A stretch of 64,000 nucleotides of DNA from Clostridiaceae bacterium (GCA_018383195.1 JAGZOP010000001.1:220674-284673); one strand, 5' to 3'; counted from the first letter of the stretch, positions 51,857 to 60,528 are shown. Notes: generated by a model from the letters alone, not told the origin. A program made the numbers and translations.

Positions 51857-53401
51857 TCATCTCCGAATATATTCTATTATTCTTATGCCACCATGCATTT
51901 GAAAACAAATTTCTGTTTGTGATTCCACAATTATTTTGTCAATCAGCTCAAGGAAAAGATTCTCATCAAACGCTTCCAACCGCTCCGGACCATTCGCAAT
52001 CGTTTGAAAAATGGCTCGAATCTGTTCTACCCGAAAAGTTATGTCTCCACTTTTCAACAAATTTTCACGTTCTCTTCGCATTTGATTCAATTCAGCACCG
52101 TATATCGTCTGTTTTGCTGCGCAAAAATCTGCATCCAACAGTCCCGCTGTCTGTAGTTTTGCAATTTTGTGACTTTGCTCAGCAACCTGTATCATCGTTT
52201 CATTCAGCCTTATAAGTTTGGGGTTCCTTTTTTGAAACATCGCAGTTAACTGATTAAACTGCGTGAGTGCTGGTTGAAAAATGAATTTTCGGTTTTGCTT
52301 TAGACACTGATACATCCGTATAAAGGCTCCATAGATTTCTGTTTCAAGGATTCTCCCATTCGGGCAGTTCTCTGCTTTTTCTCGATGCTTTCGACATTCC
52401 CATGTAGTTCCACGAGAAGTTTTTCGACGTGCAAAGGGTGTTCCGCATTTACCGCAAACGATTTTTAAGGAAAGTATATATTCTCCATATGTACTCGAAA
52501 CATGTTGAGCACGGTATTTTCTCAGAATCTGCACTTTCTCAAACTCCTCTCGCCGAATAATCGCTGGATGAGAGTGTTCAACATAGTATTGCGCAAGATT
52601 CCCTCGATTCTTTTTAATACGAAATGGCATGCTTTCTGTCGTATAGTATTTTTGACAAAGTGTATCCCCGACGTACTTCTCATTTTTCAATATGCTTCTC
52701 ACACTGCGACAATCCCATGTAATCTGACCGGTCGGGGTTAGAATTTTCTTTTCAGTAAGCACATAGGAAATTTGGTAAGAACTTTTTCCGTTAAGATAAG
52801 CGTCAAACATCCACCGTACCACCTCGGCTTCCTCTGGGATGATCTCCAACCGTTTTCCGTCCACCAGCCGGTATCCAAACGGTGCTTTACAGGTGATGAA
52901 CTCCCCACGCTGCATACGCCGCTGATAGCTCATGCGCATGTTTTCCGAGATCGACACCGATTCCTGCTGCGCCAGAGAACCTGAAACGCTCACCATCAGT
53001 TCGGTGGTGAGCGTTTCGGTATCGATATTCTCCTGTTCAAACCGGACGGATACGCCCAGGCTTTTAAGTTCGCGCAGACTAGCAAGGCAGTCTCTTGTAT
53101 TGCGGGCAAAGCGTGAAATGGATTTTACCAGCACCTTGTCGATCTTCCCTTTGCTGCAATCCGACAGCAGACGCCGAAATCCCTCTCTCCTGTCCATGCA
53201 TGTGCCAGTCAGTCCCTCATCCGCATAAATGTCCACGAGTTCCCAGCCGTCATGCTGACGAATGAGGTCGGTGTATGCCCGAATCTGCGCAGCATAGGAA
53301 TGCAGCTGATCGGCAGAATCCGAACTGACGCGGCAATATGCCGCAACGCGTAATACCTGAGGTTTTTGTGCTGTCGGTGCAATCATTTTAACGGTTGCCA
53401 T
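51857..53401 (-). CDS. Large serine recombinase, copy 2
   Basis: 514 residues. Resolvase domain with catalytic Ser in VAAYCRVSSDSADQ and VKSISRFARNTRDCLASLRELKSLG; recombinase domain (EEAEVVRWMFDAYLNG), zinc ribbon (CGKCGTPFARR...ECRKH) and C-terminal coiled coil. ATG 53401 has GAGGAG 7 nt upstream; ATG 53407 is too close. Paralogue of the copy at 49420-51069. Confidence 0.93.
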   Translation of the reverse strand: MATVKMIAPTAQKPQVLRVAAYCRVSSDSADQLHSYAAQIRAYTDLIRQHDGWELVDIYADEGLTGTCMDRREGFRRLLSDCSKGKIDKVLVKSISRFARNTRDCLASLRELKSLGVSVRFEQENIDTETLTTELMVSVSGSLAQQESVSISENMRMSYQRRMQRGEFITCKAPFGYRLVDGKRLEIIPEEAEVVRWMFDAYLNGKSSYQISYVLTEKKILTPTGQITWDCRSVRSILKNEKYVGDTLCQKYYTTESMPFRIKKNRGNLAQYYVEHSHPAIIRREEFEKVQILRKYRAQHVSSTYGEYILSLKIVCGKCGTPFARRKTSRGTTWECRKHREKAENCPNGRILETEIYGAFIRMYQCLKQNRKFIFQPALTQFNQLTAMFQKRNPKLIRLNETMIQVAEQSHKIAKLQTAGLLDADFCAAKQTIYGAELNQMRRERENLLKSGDITFRVEQIRAIFQTIANGPERLEAFDENLFLELIDKIIVESQTEICFQMHGGIRIIEYIRR

Positions 53402-53463
53402 ACGCATTCTCCTCTCTTTCTCTATTTTGCAACAACAACACTATCACAACATTTCTACAATAT

Positions 53464-53616
53464 CTATGGCGATTCCCACACAGTTTGCGGACAATATCGC
53501 GCTTTCACCAGCCGTTTTGCACGGGTTAGTTCGCGTGGTTTTAGCAGACCATCGCGCGCCATCCGCTCCAGCAGATCGACGACCAGCAGGTATTGCAATT
53601 CAGCCTTTCCGTCCAT
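53464..53616 (-). CDS. 50-residue helper ORF upstream of the recombinases
   Basis: MDGKAELQYLLVVDLLERM then ARDGLLKPRELTRAKRLVKA and a WESP end; SHOCT-like short helical protein (helix, GLLK turn, helix). GGAGGG lies 7 nt upstream and the start overlaps the helicase gene end by 17 nt, supporting translation. Similar small ORFs accompany tandem recombinase modules of Clostridia; probably a DNA- or protein-binding helper. Confidence 0.65.
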   Translation of the reverse strand: MDGKAELQYLLVVDLLERMARDGLLKPRELTRAKRLVKARYCPQTVWESP

Positions 53617-55528
53617 CCGGCAATCCCTCCAGAAAATAGTGTTCCGGTTTCACTTCGTGCAGAAACAGCTCTACTGCGCAAATGCTGGAAGTGATCCGCA
53701 TTGCAGGCAGCGCCTCCTGCACTGCCGCAAAATACCGCCGCCTGCGTGCTGCACGTTCATCCAAAATTGCCACGACGCAGGTATCTGCCTCGGTACGAAT
53801 CGCCCGACCGAAACCCTGTTTCAGCTTGATCTGCATCTCCGGTACGACCACCGCACGGATGAATGCCTGCAATGACGGATACTGTACACGTTCCTGCTCT
53901 TTTCGAGCGTCCGGATATGCAAAGGGCAGGCGCGGAAGAATGAGCATGGAAACGCAGTCGCCCGGAAAATCAAATCCCTCCCACGCCGCGCCGGTAGCGA
54001 GCAGGACACTGCCCGGCTGCGCCTTAAACCGCTCCAGCGCATGCCCTGCATTGCGCCCCATTGTCAGGAGCGGATACGGAAGTTTCGCATCCAGCAGCCG
54101 CTCTTTGACTGCGGACATTGCGGCATAGGATGTAAACAGCACCAGCGCATGCCCGTACGACGCCCGTAGCAAGCGGATGATCTCATCCGAAATCTCATCA
54201 TAATAAACGGCATCCTGCCGGTCTGGCGCAAACCGCGGCAGATACAGCAGACAATTTCGTTCGTAGTCAAATGGGGATGCTGCAACCGCTTGGGTCACAC
54301 GCGGATCACACAGCAGACCACAGGTCTGTTTGAATCTTCTAAAGTCCCCTCGCACCGCCATAGTTGCCGAAGTCAAAATAACAGGCTGCGGCTGTGTCCA
54401 AAGAATGTTGTGCAGCCGCACAGGAAGATCGGAGACTGCCGTACACAATGTCATGCTGCCCGATGCATCGGATGCCGCATACCAAGCAGATTCGCCTGTT
54501 TCAAACAGCGTCACAGCTGCGGCAACTGCCTCCAACCGTCCTCTGATTTCGGGTTTTAACAACCGTCCGAGCTGCTTTCGGATGACATGCAGCAGTCGAT
54601 TCGGTTCGTCCATGAAACCGGCAAGCCGTGTAAGATCCGTTTCTTCTTCATCCGGCGCATCCAGCGCACGGAGCAGCGGCTGCACGGTTTCCTCCAGCCG
54701 TTCAGCTGCAAGTACATACCTCTCCACGCGCAGACCGCGTATCAGCTCTCGAAAGTCCGCTGCGGAAATCGTAACGCCAAACATCTGCCGTGCGGTTTCG
54801 GGCAGCTTATGCGCCTCATCAAGAATCAAACAGCAGCGATCCGGTAGGAGCGGTCTGCGACCGCTTTCACGATGCATCGCGTCTGCCAGCAGCAGATTGT
54901 GATTACAAATCTGGAACAGATAGCGCTCCGAATTACAAATATCCAAAAAGCGGCGGTAACGGCAGCTTTGCCGCGTGCAGTCACAAGACGGCGGCACACA
55001 GACCTGCCCCCGGTCATAGCTGCTCAAATGCGGCGCCATATCCAAATCCAAAATGGTTTGCAGCATTTGCAGCGCTGTGGCGGCGCGCACATTTTTCCGG
55101 TTCAGATTTGCATGCTTCAGCCGTTTTTGCAGTCGCTGATCACAAACATAATGAGATTTCCCTTTTCGGATGACCGCACAGATCGGCTCGTTCCGTTGTC
55201 CGTCCTCAATCAAAATTTTTGATAGAAACGGTAGATATTCTCCCTGTATTGCGTTTTGCAGCGCGATACTGGAGGTGGAAATTACCAGAGGCTGTACGGG
55301 CAACCCACTCGCGGCGCGGTACTCGTGAAATACGATGCCTGCCGCCAAATAAGCGTAGGTTTTGCCGATGCCCGTGCCTGCGTCACACAGCGCGATACGG
55401 CTGTCCAGCATGGCGTCGAGCATGGTATGGCTGAGCCGAATCTGCTCGGTACGCTCCGGCATGTCGTGTGCCGGAAGCAGTGTTTGAAATAAATCATCAA
55501 TTTTTTGATGTGCTTCTTGTCTTGTCAT
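53600..55528 (-). CDS. DinG/Rad3-type ATP-dependent helicase
   Basis: 642-residue superfamily-2 Fe-S helicase: Walker A DAGTGIGKTYAYLA (50-57), cysteines for a 4Fe-4S cluster (HYVCDQR, CVPPSCDCTRQSCRYRRF), DEAH box LILDEAHKLPE (about 240), and helicase motif VI GFGRAIRTEADTC near the end. Unwinds DNA 5'-3', likely during element maintenance. Sits upstream of the recombinase operon; the small ORF overlaps its end. Distinct from the chromosomal dinG by context. Confidence 0.88.
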   Translation of the reverse strand: MTRQEAHQKIDDLFQTLLPAHDMPERTEQIRLSHTMLDAMLDSRIALCDAGTGIGKTYAYLAAGIVFHEYRAASGLPVQPLVISTSSIALQNAIQGEYLPFLSKILIEDGQRNEPICAVIRKGKSHYVCDQRLQKRLKHANLNRKNVRAATALQMLQTILDLDMAPHLSSYDRGQVCVPPSCDCTRQSCRYRRFLDICNSERYLFQICNHNLLLADAMHRESGRRPLLPDRCCLILDEAHKLPETARQMFGVTISAADFRELIRGLRVERYVLAAERLEETVQPLLRALDAPDEEETDLTRLAGFMDEPNRLLHVIRKQLGRLLKPEIRGRLEAVAAAVTLFETGESAWYAASDASGSMTLCTAVSDLPVRLHNILWTQPQPVILTSATMAVRGDFRRFKQTCGLLCDPRVTQAVAASPFDYERNCLLYLPRFAPDRQDAVYYDEISDEIIRLLRASYGHALVLFTSYAAMSAVKERLLDAKLPYPLLTMGRNAGHALERFKAQPGSVLLATGAAWEGFDFPGDCVSMLILPRLPFAYPDARKEQERVQYPSLQAFIRAVVVPEMQIKLKQGFGRAIRTEADTCVVAILDERAARRRRYFAAVQEALPAMRITSSICAVELFLHEVKPEHYFLEGLPDGRKG

Positions 55529-55934
55529 ATCTTTTATCCTTTGATTTAGAATTCTTTTGCCCGAATTCTCTCACCCCCGAGGCAAGGGAGCAGTACGGAC
55601 AAGGTGTGGCGCACCTTCACGGGTATGTACCGGCGGTCTCTACTGCTTTCAACCGAGGGGCAGCCCACCTGTCTTACGCGCAGGTCATGCATGGTGTCTC
55701 ATTGTATCCCGCGAACAGAGTCGTTGCCAGACAGCCTGCCACGGCTGTCCTGCATCGTGTAAAATCGCTCGCCGAGGATCGTTTTGTCACATTCTCGGGT
55801 CTTGGCGCACACAATACATGCTCGTCTGTCCGGGTGGTTTTCCGTACTGCTGATGTGCAGTTTTCAAGGTGCAGTGAGGGGAAAGCTATTTTTCTCCTCA
55901 CTCCATTCCCGAAAAAATATAGAAGTGAATACCC
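55529..55934. other. GC-richer gap, possible conserved element leader
   Basis: About 400 nt between the helicase and the sigma-like gene, clearly GC-richer than the sequence after 55935. A minus-strand frame (55674-55901) ends in CLATTLFAGYNETPCMTCA, reminiscent of short conserved peptides near element leaders, but no ribosome-binding site or known family supports it. Also contains ACCTTGAAAACTGCAC on the minus strand. Confidence 0.3.
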
Positions 55935-56417
55935 TTAATTCAAAAAAACTTTTAACTTTTTTAAAATCCGATCCCGACGTTTGATAATTGCTCTCTGCGA
56001 GACTCCTCTCTGACAAGCGCATTCCCTTGTAGAAAAACCGTCAAAAAAAAGCGCCTGAAGTAACTGCCGTTCTTCCCCATCCAAGGAATCTATAGCAGCC
56101 TTTAGGCGCTCTTGTTTTATGTAGTTTTCCAGTTGTTCTTCCAAGTTCAGCACATTTTCTTCCGCAGATATTTGATGCTCGTTGAGGTATAAATCAATCG
56201 GCACCTCATGTTCACTGAGCAGCTCCAGTGAAACCTGCGGATGCACAAGTTGCTGCTCCTGTTGATAACGTTCCTGACGATCCATCTGCGAATATGCCAG
56301 AAACACTTCTTCACTGACCTCCACATCAATGCCGTCTATCGTGATGATATTGGCAATAACCTGTCCATTTTCATTCCTCACACGCCGGTAATTCCGGATT
56401 TCCTGCCATTTTTTCAT
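55935..56417 (-). CDS. Sigma-70-region-4-like protein of a mobile element
   Basis: 160 residues. The C-terminal half carries a region-4 HTH (ERQLLQALFFDGFSTRECACQRGVSQRAIIKRRDRILKKL), the N-terminal half is acidic and helical. Similar sigma-like proteins are common in clostridial integrative elements as transcription activators. Start ATG 56417 with GGAG 9 nt upstream; the GGAG is within a perfect hairpin (see the adjacent entry), so translation is probably controlled by RNA structure. Confidence 0.75.
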   Translation of the reverse strand: MKKWQEIRNYRRVRNENGQVIANIITIDGIDVEVSEEVFLAYSQMDRQERYQQEQQLVHPQVSLELLSEHEVPIDLYLNEHQISAEENVLNLEEQLENYIKQERLKAAIDSLDGEERQLLQALFFDGFSTRECACQRGVSQRAIIKRRDRILKKLKVFLN

Positions 56418-56420
56418 ATG

Positions 56421-56495
56421 ATGAACTCCAATCTTAGTTTTGTTTCTAAGATTGGAGTTCATGGGTATTTGGCGATGTAGGGTTGCCAAATACCC
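56421..56495 (-). promoter_or_regulatory. Two perfect hairpins enclosing the sigma gene's ribosome-binding site
   Basis: Hairpin 1: 17-bp arms 56421-56437 and 56446-56462 with an 8-nt loop. Hairpin 2: 11-bp arms (GGGTATTTGGC / GCCAAATACCC, 56463-56473 and 56485-56495). The GGAG ribosome-binding site is inside the stem of hairpin 1, 3 nt before the ATG side. Confidence 0.8.
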
Positions 56496-56526
56496 TTAAT
56501 TTCTACACATATCACGAAGCCAAAAA

Positions 56527-56570
56527 AACAAGGCGAAACACTTATGAATTCATAAGTGTTTCGCCTTGTT
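56527..56570. terminator. 44-bp perfect palindrome, terminator of the holin gene
   Basis: Arms of 22 bp (AACAAGGCGAAACACTTATG... mirrored exactly) form a perfect 44-bp palindrome; on the minus strand it ends in T7 (56521-56527), terminating the sigma-holin operon. Confidence 0.85.
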
Positions 56571-56624
56571 TTATTTCTAATTCGCCTTACTTTTTCTCTA
56601 TATGATACAATAACTTCCTCCTAT

Positions 56625-57020
56625 TTAATCACTATTCTGCTTTTCAAGGCTCTCTATCGCACGTCTCAAGAAGTTCGGAATAGGCACTCCTATACTCTCT
56701 GCATTTTCCAAAATAGAGATACTCTCATTACAAATATAAAACAATATCAATGATGTTCGTAGTGCAGAACCTTCTCCTATAACAATGGTATCGAATAAAT
56801 CTCCAATGCTTACAATGATAAAAATTAAGATTTTTTTACATATTCCTTTCGCCCCTACCTTACTTGATAGTTTTCGTCTTACAATTGCATTTAAAACCCC
56901 GCTGATGTAATCCAAGCAGATACATACAATTAATACATAGCATAATGAATCCATATGTCCCGAAATTTGATTAAAAAAATCAGAGATCTGTTTATAAAAA
57001 TACTGAACCGTTGTGTCCAT
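56625..57020 (-). CDS. Phage/toxin-secretion holin family protein
   Basis: 131 residues with three or so membrane spans: CYVLIVCICLDYISGVLNAI, KKILIFIIVSIGDLFD, TSLILFYICNESISILENA, and a charged end NFLRRAIESLEKQNSD. Matches the phage_holin_4 / TcdE-UtxA type used for lysis or toxin release. It follows the sigma gene by 16 nt, with AGGA before ATG 57020. Confidence 0.8.
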   Translation of the reverse strand: MDTTVQYFYKQISDFFNQISGHMDSLCYVLIVCICLDYISGVLNAIVRRKLSSKVGAKGICKKILIFIIVSIGDLFDTIVIGEGSALRTSLILFYICNESISILENAESIGVPIPNFLRRAIESLEKQNSD

Positions 57021-57036
57021 CACGAATATTCCTCGC

Positions 57037-57573
57037 TTAATCCATAAAATGTTTCCGCAGTTTAGTCAATGCATGTTTTTTAATTTGATTCACGTTTTGT
57101 CTTGACGTTTCTAAGGTCTTAGCTACGTCAACCCCTGTATCTTCCATATAGTAGATATGATAAATCACTATAAACTCTTTTTCCGTCAGCAACTTTTTCA
57201 AATCATCAATCAGGATATTTGATTCATCCTCAGTAGTCGCTAATTTACCTTCAATTTCATATATCTGCGTATCATTCAGTGCAGACGTATTCAGGACGTT
57301 CTTACTCTTAATGTATTCCTTCAGATGCCGTACATAATACGAATACACTGATTTGGAAATGTACTCACACAAAACCATATCATTGGGGTCCGAAAATTTA
57401 TTGAGATCTATGGAATAGAGTAATCCTAAGAAATCACACTGTAGGTTTTCGTAAGCATCTTCCACATACAGCTTATATGCATATTTCCTAAGTAGGGCAG
57501 TAAACTTCTGCACAAGTTCCAATGCTGCATTCGAATCCCCATCTTGCACACGTACAATTAACTGATACAACAT
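57037..57573 (-). CDS. TcdR/UviA-like sigma factor
   Basis: 178-residue small sigma-70-like factor: region 2 AALELVQKFTALLRKYAYKL and ENLQCDFLGLLYSIDLNKF, and a region-4 helix-turn-helix TGVDVAKTLETSRQNVNQIKKHALTKLR. This arrangement is that of group 5 sigma factors (TcdR, BotR, TetR, UviA) that control clostridial toxins or bacteriocins, and the next gene is a holin as in the C. difficile tcd and C. perfringens uvi loci. AAAGGAG precedes ATG 57573. Family call by pattern; no toxin gene is present. Confidence 0.7.
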   Translation of the reverse strand: MLYQLIVRVQDGDSNAALELVQKFTALLRKYAYKLYVEDAYENLQCDFLGLLYSIDLNKFSDPNDMVLCEYISKSVYSYYVRHLKEYIKSKNVLNTSALNDTQIYEIEGKLATTEDESNILIDDLKKLLTEKEFIVIYHIYYMEDTGVDVAKTLETSRQNVNQIKKHALTKLRKHFMD

Positions 57574-57614
57574 AAAAACTCCTTTCCCACAAAGCGCACA
57601 TGTCTTTGATAGGG

Positions 57615-57642
57615 AAAGAGAGATTTTGTCGCGTATTGTCAA
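57615..57642 (-). promoter_or_regulatory. Candidate promoter of the sigma-holin operon
   Basis: Minus-strand -35 TTGACA, 16-bp spacer, -10 CTCTTT; a pattern that is non-standard at -10 and may be read by the sigma factor itself. Confidence 0.35.
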
Positions 57643-57843
57643 TGTAATGATTACAATTAAATTTATATTTTTCCTTTTTTAATTAAATGGACCACAGAGG
57701 CTTTAAATATGTTGCAATAAAAAATTTTGTTTTAATCTTTCACATGTATAGAACGTATTGCATCCCATTTTTAGAACATAATACGTGGTGGTACTCCACT
57801 GGAAACTTTAAGATAATATAAGATAAAAGGGATTGTACACATT

Positions 57844-58232
57844 ATGAAATCTAAATGGTATGATCAGTGGTTCGCCTGTGGAGAACGGATTCAAGAAAGT
57901 CGAAAGAAAATAGGACTATCCCGTGAGGATTTCGCTGAAATCATTGATATTTCAGATAAGAACCTCGGTCGTATTGAGTCCGCCGTCAAGCCACCAGTGT
58001 TGAAACTCTGTACAAAATTTCATCTGTTCGCAATATTTCAATAGATTATTTGCTTATGGGCAGCAAAGAACCCATTGACGAAGATACCGCTGTTGTAATA
58101 CAATCTGAAAGAGAGCAAATCGATGAGCTTTTAAATCATTGCTCCCCGATTGAGCTGAAATATCTATATCAAATGATTCGTTCTGCATTTATTTTCAACA
58201 ATGTTTCAAGCAATCCGTCAAAAGAGAAATAA
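57844..58232 (+). pseudogene. XRE-family regulator gene with a one-base deletion
   Basis: Frame 1 encodes the XRE HTH start (GERIQESRKKIGLSREDFAEII, SDKNLGRIES) and stops at 58044. In the next frame the protein continues RQATSVETLYKI, then SVRNISIDYLLMGSKEPIDEDT and to 58232. Restoring one G near 57984 (GAGTCCGGCCGTC from GAGTCCGCCGTC) would give IESGRQATSVETLYKI, a typical XRE sequence. So a single-base deletion has broken the gene, or there is a sequencing error. It would otherwise precede the sigma gene directly. Confidence 0.8.
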
Positions 58233-58789
58233 TGTCCAGTTTCATTTCAGAATATCTTCAAAATCATAAACTTTATAAACTGCTATATCGTATTGCCAAT
58301 CATGATCCCGAGGCACTAGAAATCTTATTTCATGATTATGGTTCTTTTATTTACTGGCACATTATGAACTATGTGCAGGATAAATCCCTCGGCGAGGATA
58401 TTTTTCAGGAAGTTTTTATCAAATTATATCTATTGAATCCTCAAAATGTACCGAATCGTGGTGCAACCAGTTGGCTGATTCATGTCATTCATAATACTGC
58501 GGTCACATATTTGGAAAAACGATCCCATCAAACAGAAAAAGACCTGTTCGATTCCGATTTCAATCAAAATACAGAAGCCTTGTCCATTCCTTCTGTCGAA
58601 GATGAAATTATTTCTGCAATCTATGTCGATGAGTTATTAAGGTCTTTTGATTCGGAAACAACTGCAATCCTGCATCTGCGGCAGGAAGGCTATACCTTTG
58701 AAGAAATTTCACAAAGTCTGAGTATCAACGCATCCACGGCACGCAGTAAATATGCAAGAGCCATCCAACAACTTCGTAAAATTATGTAG
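58232..58789 (+). CDS. ECF-type sigma factor
   Basis: 185-residue extracytoplasmic-function sigma: region 2 (EALEILFHDYGSFIYWHIMNYVQDKSLGEDIFQEVFIKLY) and region 4 (TTAILHLRQEGYTFEEISQSLSINASTARSKYARAIQQL). Its ATG overlaps the upstream stop (TAATG). It lies 9 nt before the membrane-protein gene that looks like its anti-sigma factor, and probably directs the following protease operon. Confidence 0.88.
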   Translation: MSSFISEYLQNHKLYKLLYRIANHDPEALEILFHDYGSFIYWHIMNYVQDKSLGEDIFQEVFIKLYLLNPQNVPNRGATSWLIHVIHNTAVTYLEKRSHQTEKDLFDSDFNQNTEALSIPSVEDEIISAIYVDELLRSFDSETTAILHLRQEGYTFEEISQSLSINASTARSKYARAIQQLRKIM

Positions 58790-58798
58790 GAGCGCCAA

Positions 58799-59212
58799 AT
58801 GAACAACAATCTCGACGAAAAAGAATTGCTTGATTTTTACGAGCGTCATCTCTTTGAAGATCGAAAAGATAACTTGTCTGAAATCCGAAAACGTCTCTCG
58901 ATTTCTGAAGAAACCGTAAAAACGTGCAAAAAACTGCGGCGTAAAATGCGTATCTGTTACGGAATCTCCTGTGCATCTTTTCTATTTGCACTTTTAATTT
59001 TCGGAGGATACCGCTATCTGCTGATGAGTGACTTTACGCGAACTTATGCGTTATCTGCTACCACTGTCCTTCCTCGTCTGATTCTTGATATTCAATCCCC
59101 TGAAACGGTTTCCACAATTTTTACTATAGCGATTACTGCGCTTGCTGCTGGGATCTGTTTTCTTGCAGCAGGGTTTCTCTTTTCACGAAAACGGAAAAAG
59201 AAAAATTTTTAA
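58799..59212 (+). CDS. Putative membrane-bound anti-sigma factor
   Basis: 137 residues: cytosolic N-terminus of about 45, then span 1 (ICYGISCASFLFALLIFGGYRYLL), an exposed loop, span 2 (IFTIAITALAAGICFLAAGFLF) and a lysine-rich end. Position right after an ECF sigma gene and the two-span layout suggest an anti-sigma role; no zinc anti-sigma (HxxxCxxC) motif is visible. TAGGAG precedes the ATG. Confidence 0.55.
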   Translation: MNNNLDEKELLDFYERHLFEDRKDNLSEIRKRLSISEETVKTCKKLRRKMRICYGISCASFLFALLIFGGYRYLLMSDFTRTYALSATTVLPRLILDIQSPETVSTIFTIAITALAAGICFLAAGFLFSRKRKKKNF

Positions 59213-59293
59213 ATTCATGCAACAAAATGAACATTCCTCTTGGTCTATATGTATGTAAGTCTTTTATATACTTATAAATCAGGGGGTATTTTT

Positions 59294-59887
59294 ATGAACC
59301 GTATTCTGAAACATGCCATCTCCGGCATGGTATGTGTATCAATCACTTTATGCGGCATCTACACCGCACATGCTTATGCCATCATGTCCGCCGGAGGATT
59401 CTCTCCATATCCTACAAAAATCATTAGCAGCAACGGCTTTGCTTCCGCAGTCAACAGCGCGATATCCAGCTCCTGCAGCGCATGGAATAGCGCCGGTATT
59501 GGCACTTTAGTGACACGTTCTTCTCAAACGCACAGCAACAGTTCTTTTCCATTGAAAAACAGCGCAAACCAAATTACCGCAACGAACAAGGGTGTAACCG
59601 GTCAAATTATGCTGACCAACCTAACCCAGGTGAAGGTATCCGGTTTGACCAGATATCACACCGAAGTGGATATCAACATCAATACCTCGTATCCTTGGGC
59701 AACCAACGGCGACTCCAGAGCATATGACGTTCAAAATTGTTTTACTCACGAATTAGGACATCTGCTCGGTTTGGATGACGAAGTCTCCAAGTCCAGCAGC
59801 ACCATGTATATGCAGACCAGTATCGGTGAAACCGCAAAACGAACACTGGCTGCAGACGATATCAACGGACTCAAAGCAATCTACTAA
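59294..59887 (+). CDS. Secreted matrixin/snapalysin-like zinc metalloprotease
   Basis: 197 residues with a signal peptide (MVCVSITLCGIYTAHAYA) and the zinc motif HELGHLLGLDD: His152, Glu153, His156, and Asp162 where matrixins have a third His. A Met-turn-like SSTMYMQTSIG follows at about 168-178. HEXXHXXGXXD is the snapalysin-type site. No long prodomain is seen, so activation or inhibition may rest with its neighbours. Ribosome-binding site GGGGGT precedes ATG 59294. Confidence 0.78.
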   Translation: MNRILKHAISGMVCVSITLCGIYTAHAYAIMSAGGFSPYPTKIISSNGFASAVNSAISSSCSAWNSAGIGTLVTRSSQTHSNSSFPLKNSANQITATNKGVTGQIMLTNLTQVKVSGLTRYHTEVDININTSYPWATNGDSRAYDVQNCFTHELGHLLGLDDEVSKSSSTMYMQTSIGETAKRTLAADDINGLKAIY

Positions 59888-59901
59888 TCCAGGGGGAAAT
59901 T

Positions 59902-60528
59902 ATGAAAAGAAAACTATTCATCGCAATCGGCTGCTTTGTTCTCGGTCTCGGAATTTATCAGCTTCTTCCGCGCACGACTTATATTGACGTCAATGAATCT
60001 ACCGCATATATGTCCTTAGAAGAAATGGTCTGCAAGGCTGACCTCATCTTGGAAGGCACAGTTCAGCAATCTATGGAAAGTCAGTGGGATATTTCGGAAA
60101 CCGGCGAGACTTTGGATACTATGCACACGGATGTGCAGATAACCCCTGAAAACACTCTTCTGAGCGAAGAAAAGGATTCCTCCGTTCTTGTTCGCACCCA
60201 CATCGGTGAAATCGACCGCACGATCCAGACTTCCAGTAGTTATCCGACTCTATCCGAAGGCGAACAGGTTCTTCTCTTTCTGGACACATCCAACGATCCC
60301 TCTGAGCCATATGCCATTTTAGGATCTTCTCAGGGCAAATTTACATTGACCGAGCAGGACGGCGAGTCGGTTTATAGCAATGGAAGAGATGTGATCCCCG
60401 TTTCTGACTGGAAGGACACCCTACAGCAGATTGCAGCGGAATACGCCGATACCGAATGGCCTAGCGATTATTACACACCGGAAGAAATCAAGGAAATGAA
60501 CGACGCACTATTTCACGTCAATCAGTAA
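59902..60528 (+). CDS. Membrane-anchored extracytoplasmic protein, function unknown
   Basis: 208 residues: N-terminal anchor or uncleaved signal (FIAIGCFVLGLGIYQLLP) then an exterior acidic domain rich in Glu, Ser and Thr (ADLILEGTVQQSMESQW, VRTHIGEIDRTIQ, EGEQVLLFLDTSNDPSEPYAIL). The GTV...VRT..G and EQVLLFL elements recall a beta-sandwich-type domain. It follows the protease gene by 14 nt, so it may be its partner, inhibitor or substrate. No family recognised. AGGGGGAA precedes the ATG. Confidence 0.65.
   Translation: MKRKLFIAIGCFVLGLGIYQLLPRTTYIDVNESTAYMSLEEMVCKADLILEGTVQQSMESQWDISETGETLDTMHTDVQITPENTLLSEEKDSSVLVRTHIGEIDRTIQTSSSYPTLSEGEQVLLFLDTSNDPSEPYAILGSSQGKFTLTEQDGESVYSNGRDVIPVSDWKDTLQQIAAEYADTEWPSDYYTPEEIKEMNDALFHVNQ

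Noticed and set aside
55674..55901. 75-codon minus-strand frame with a CMTCA end
   Set aside because: No ribosome-binding site or recognised domain; kept only as a note on the non-coding gap.
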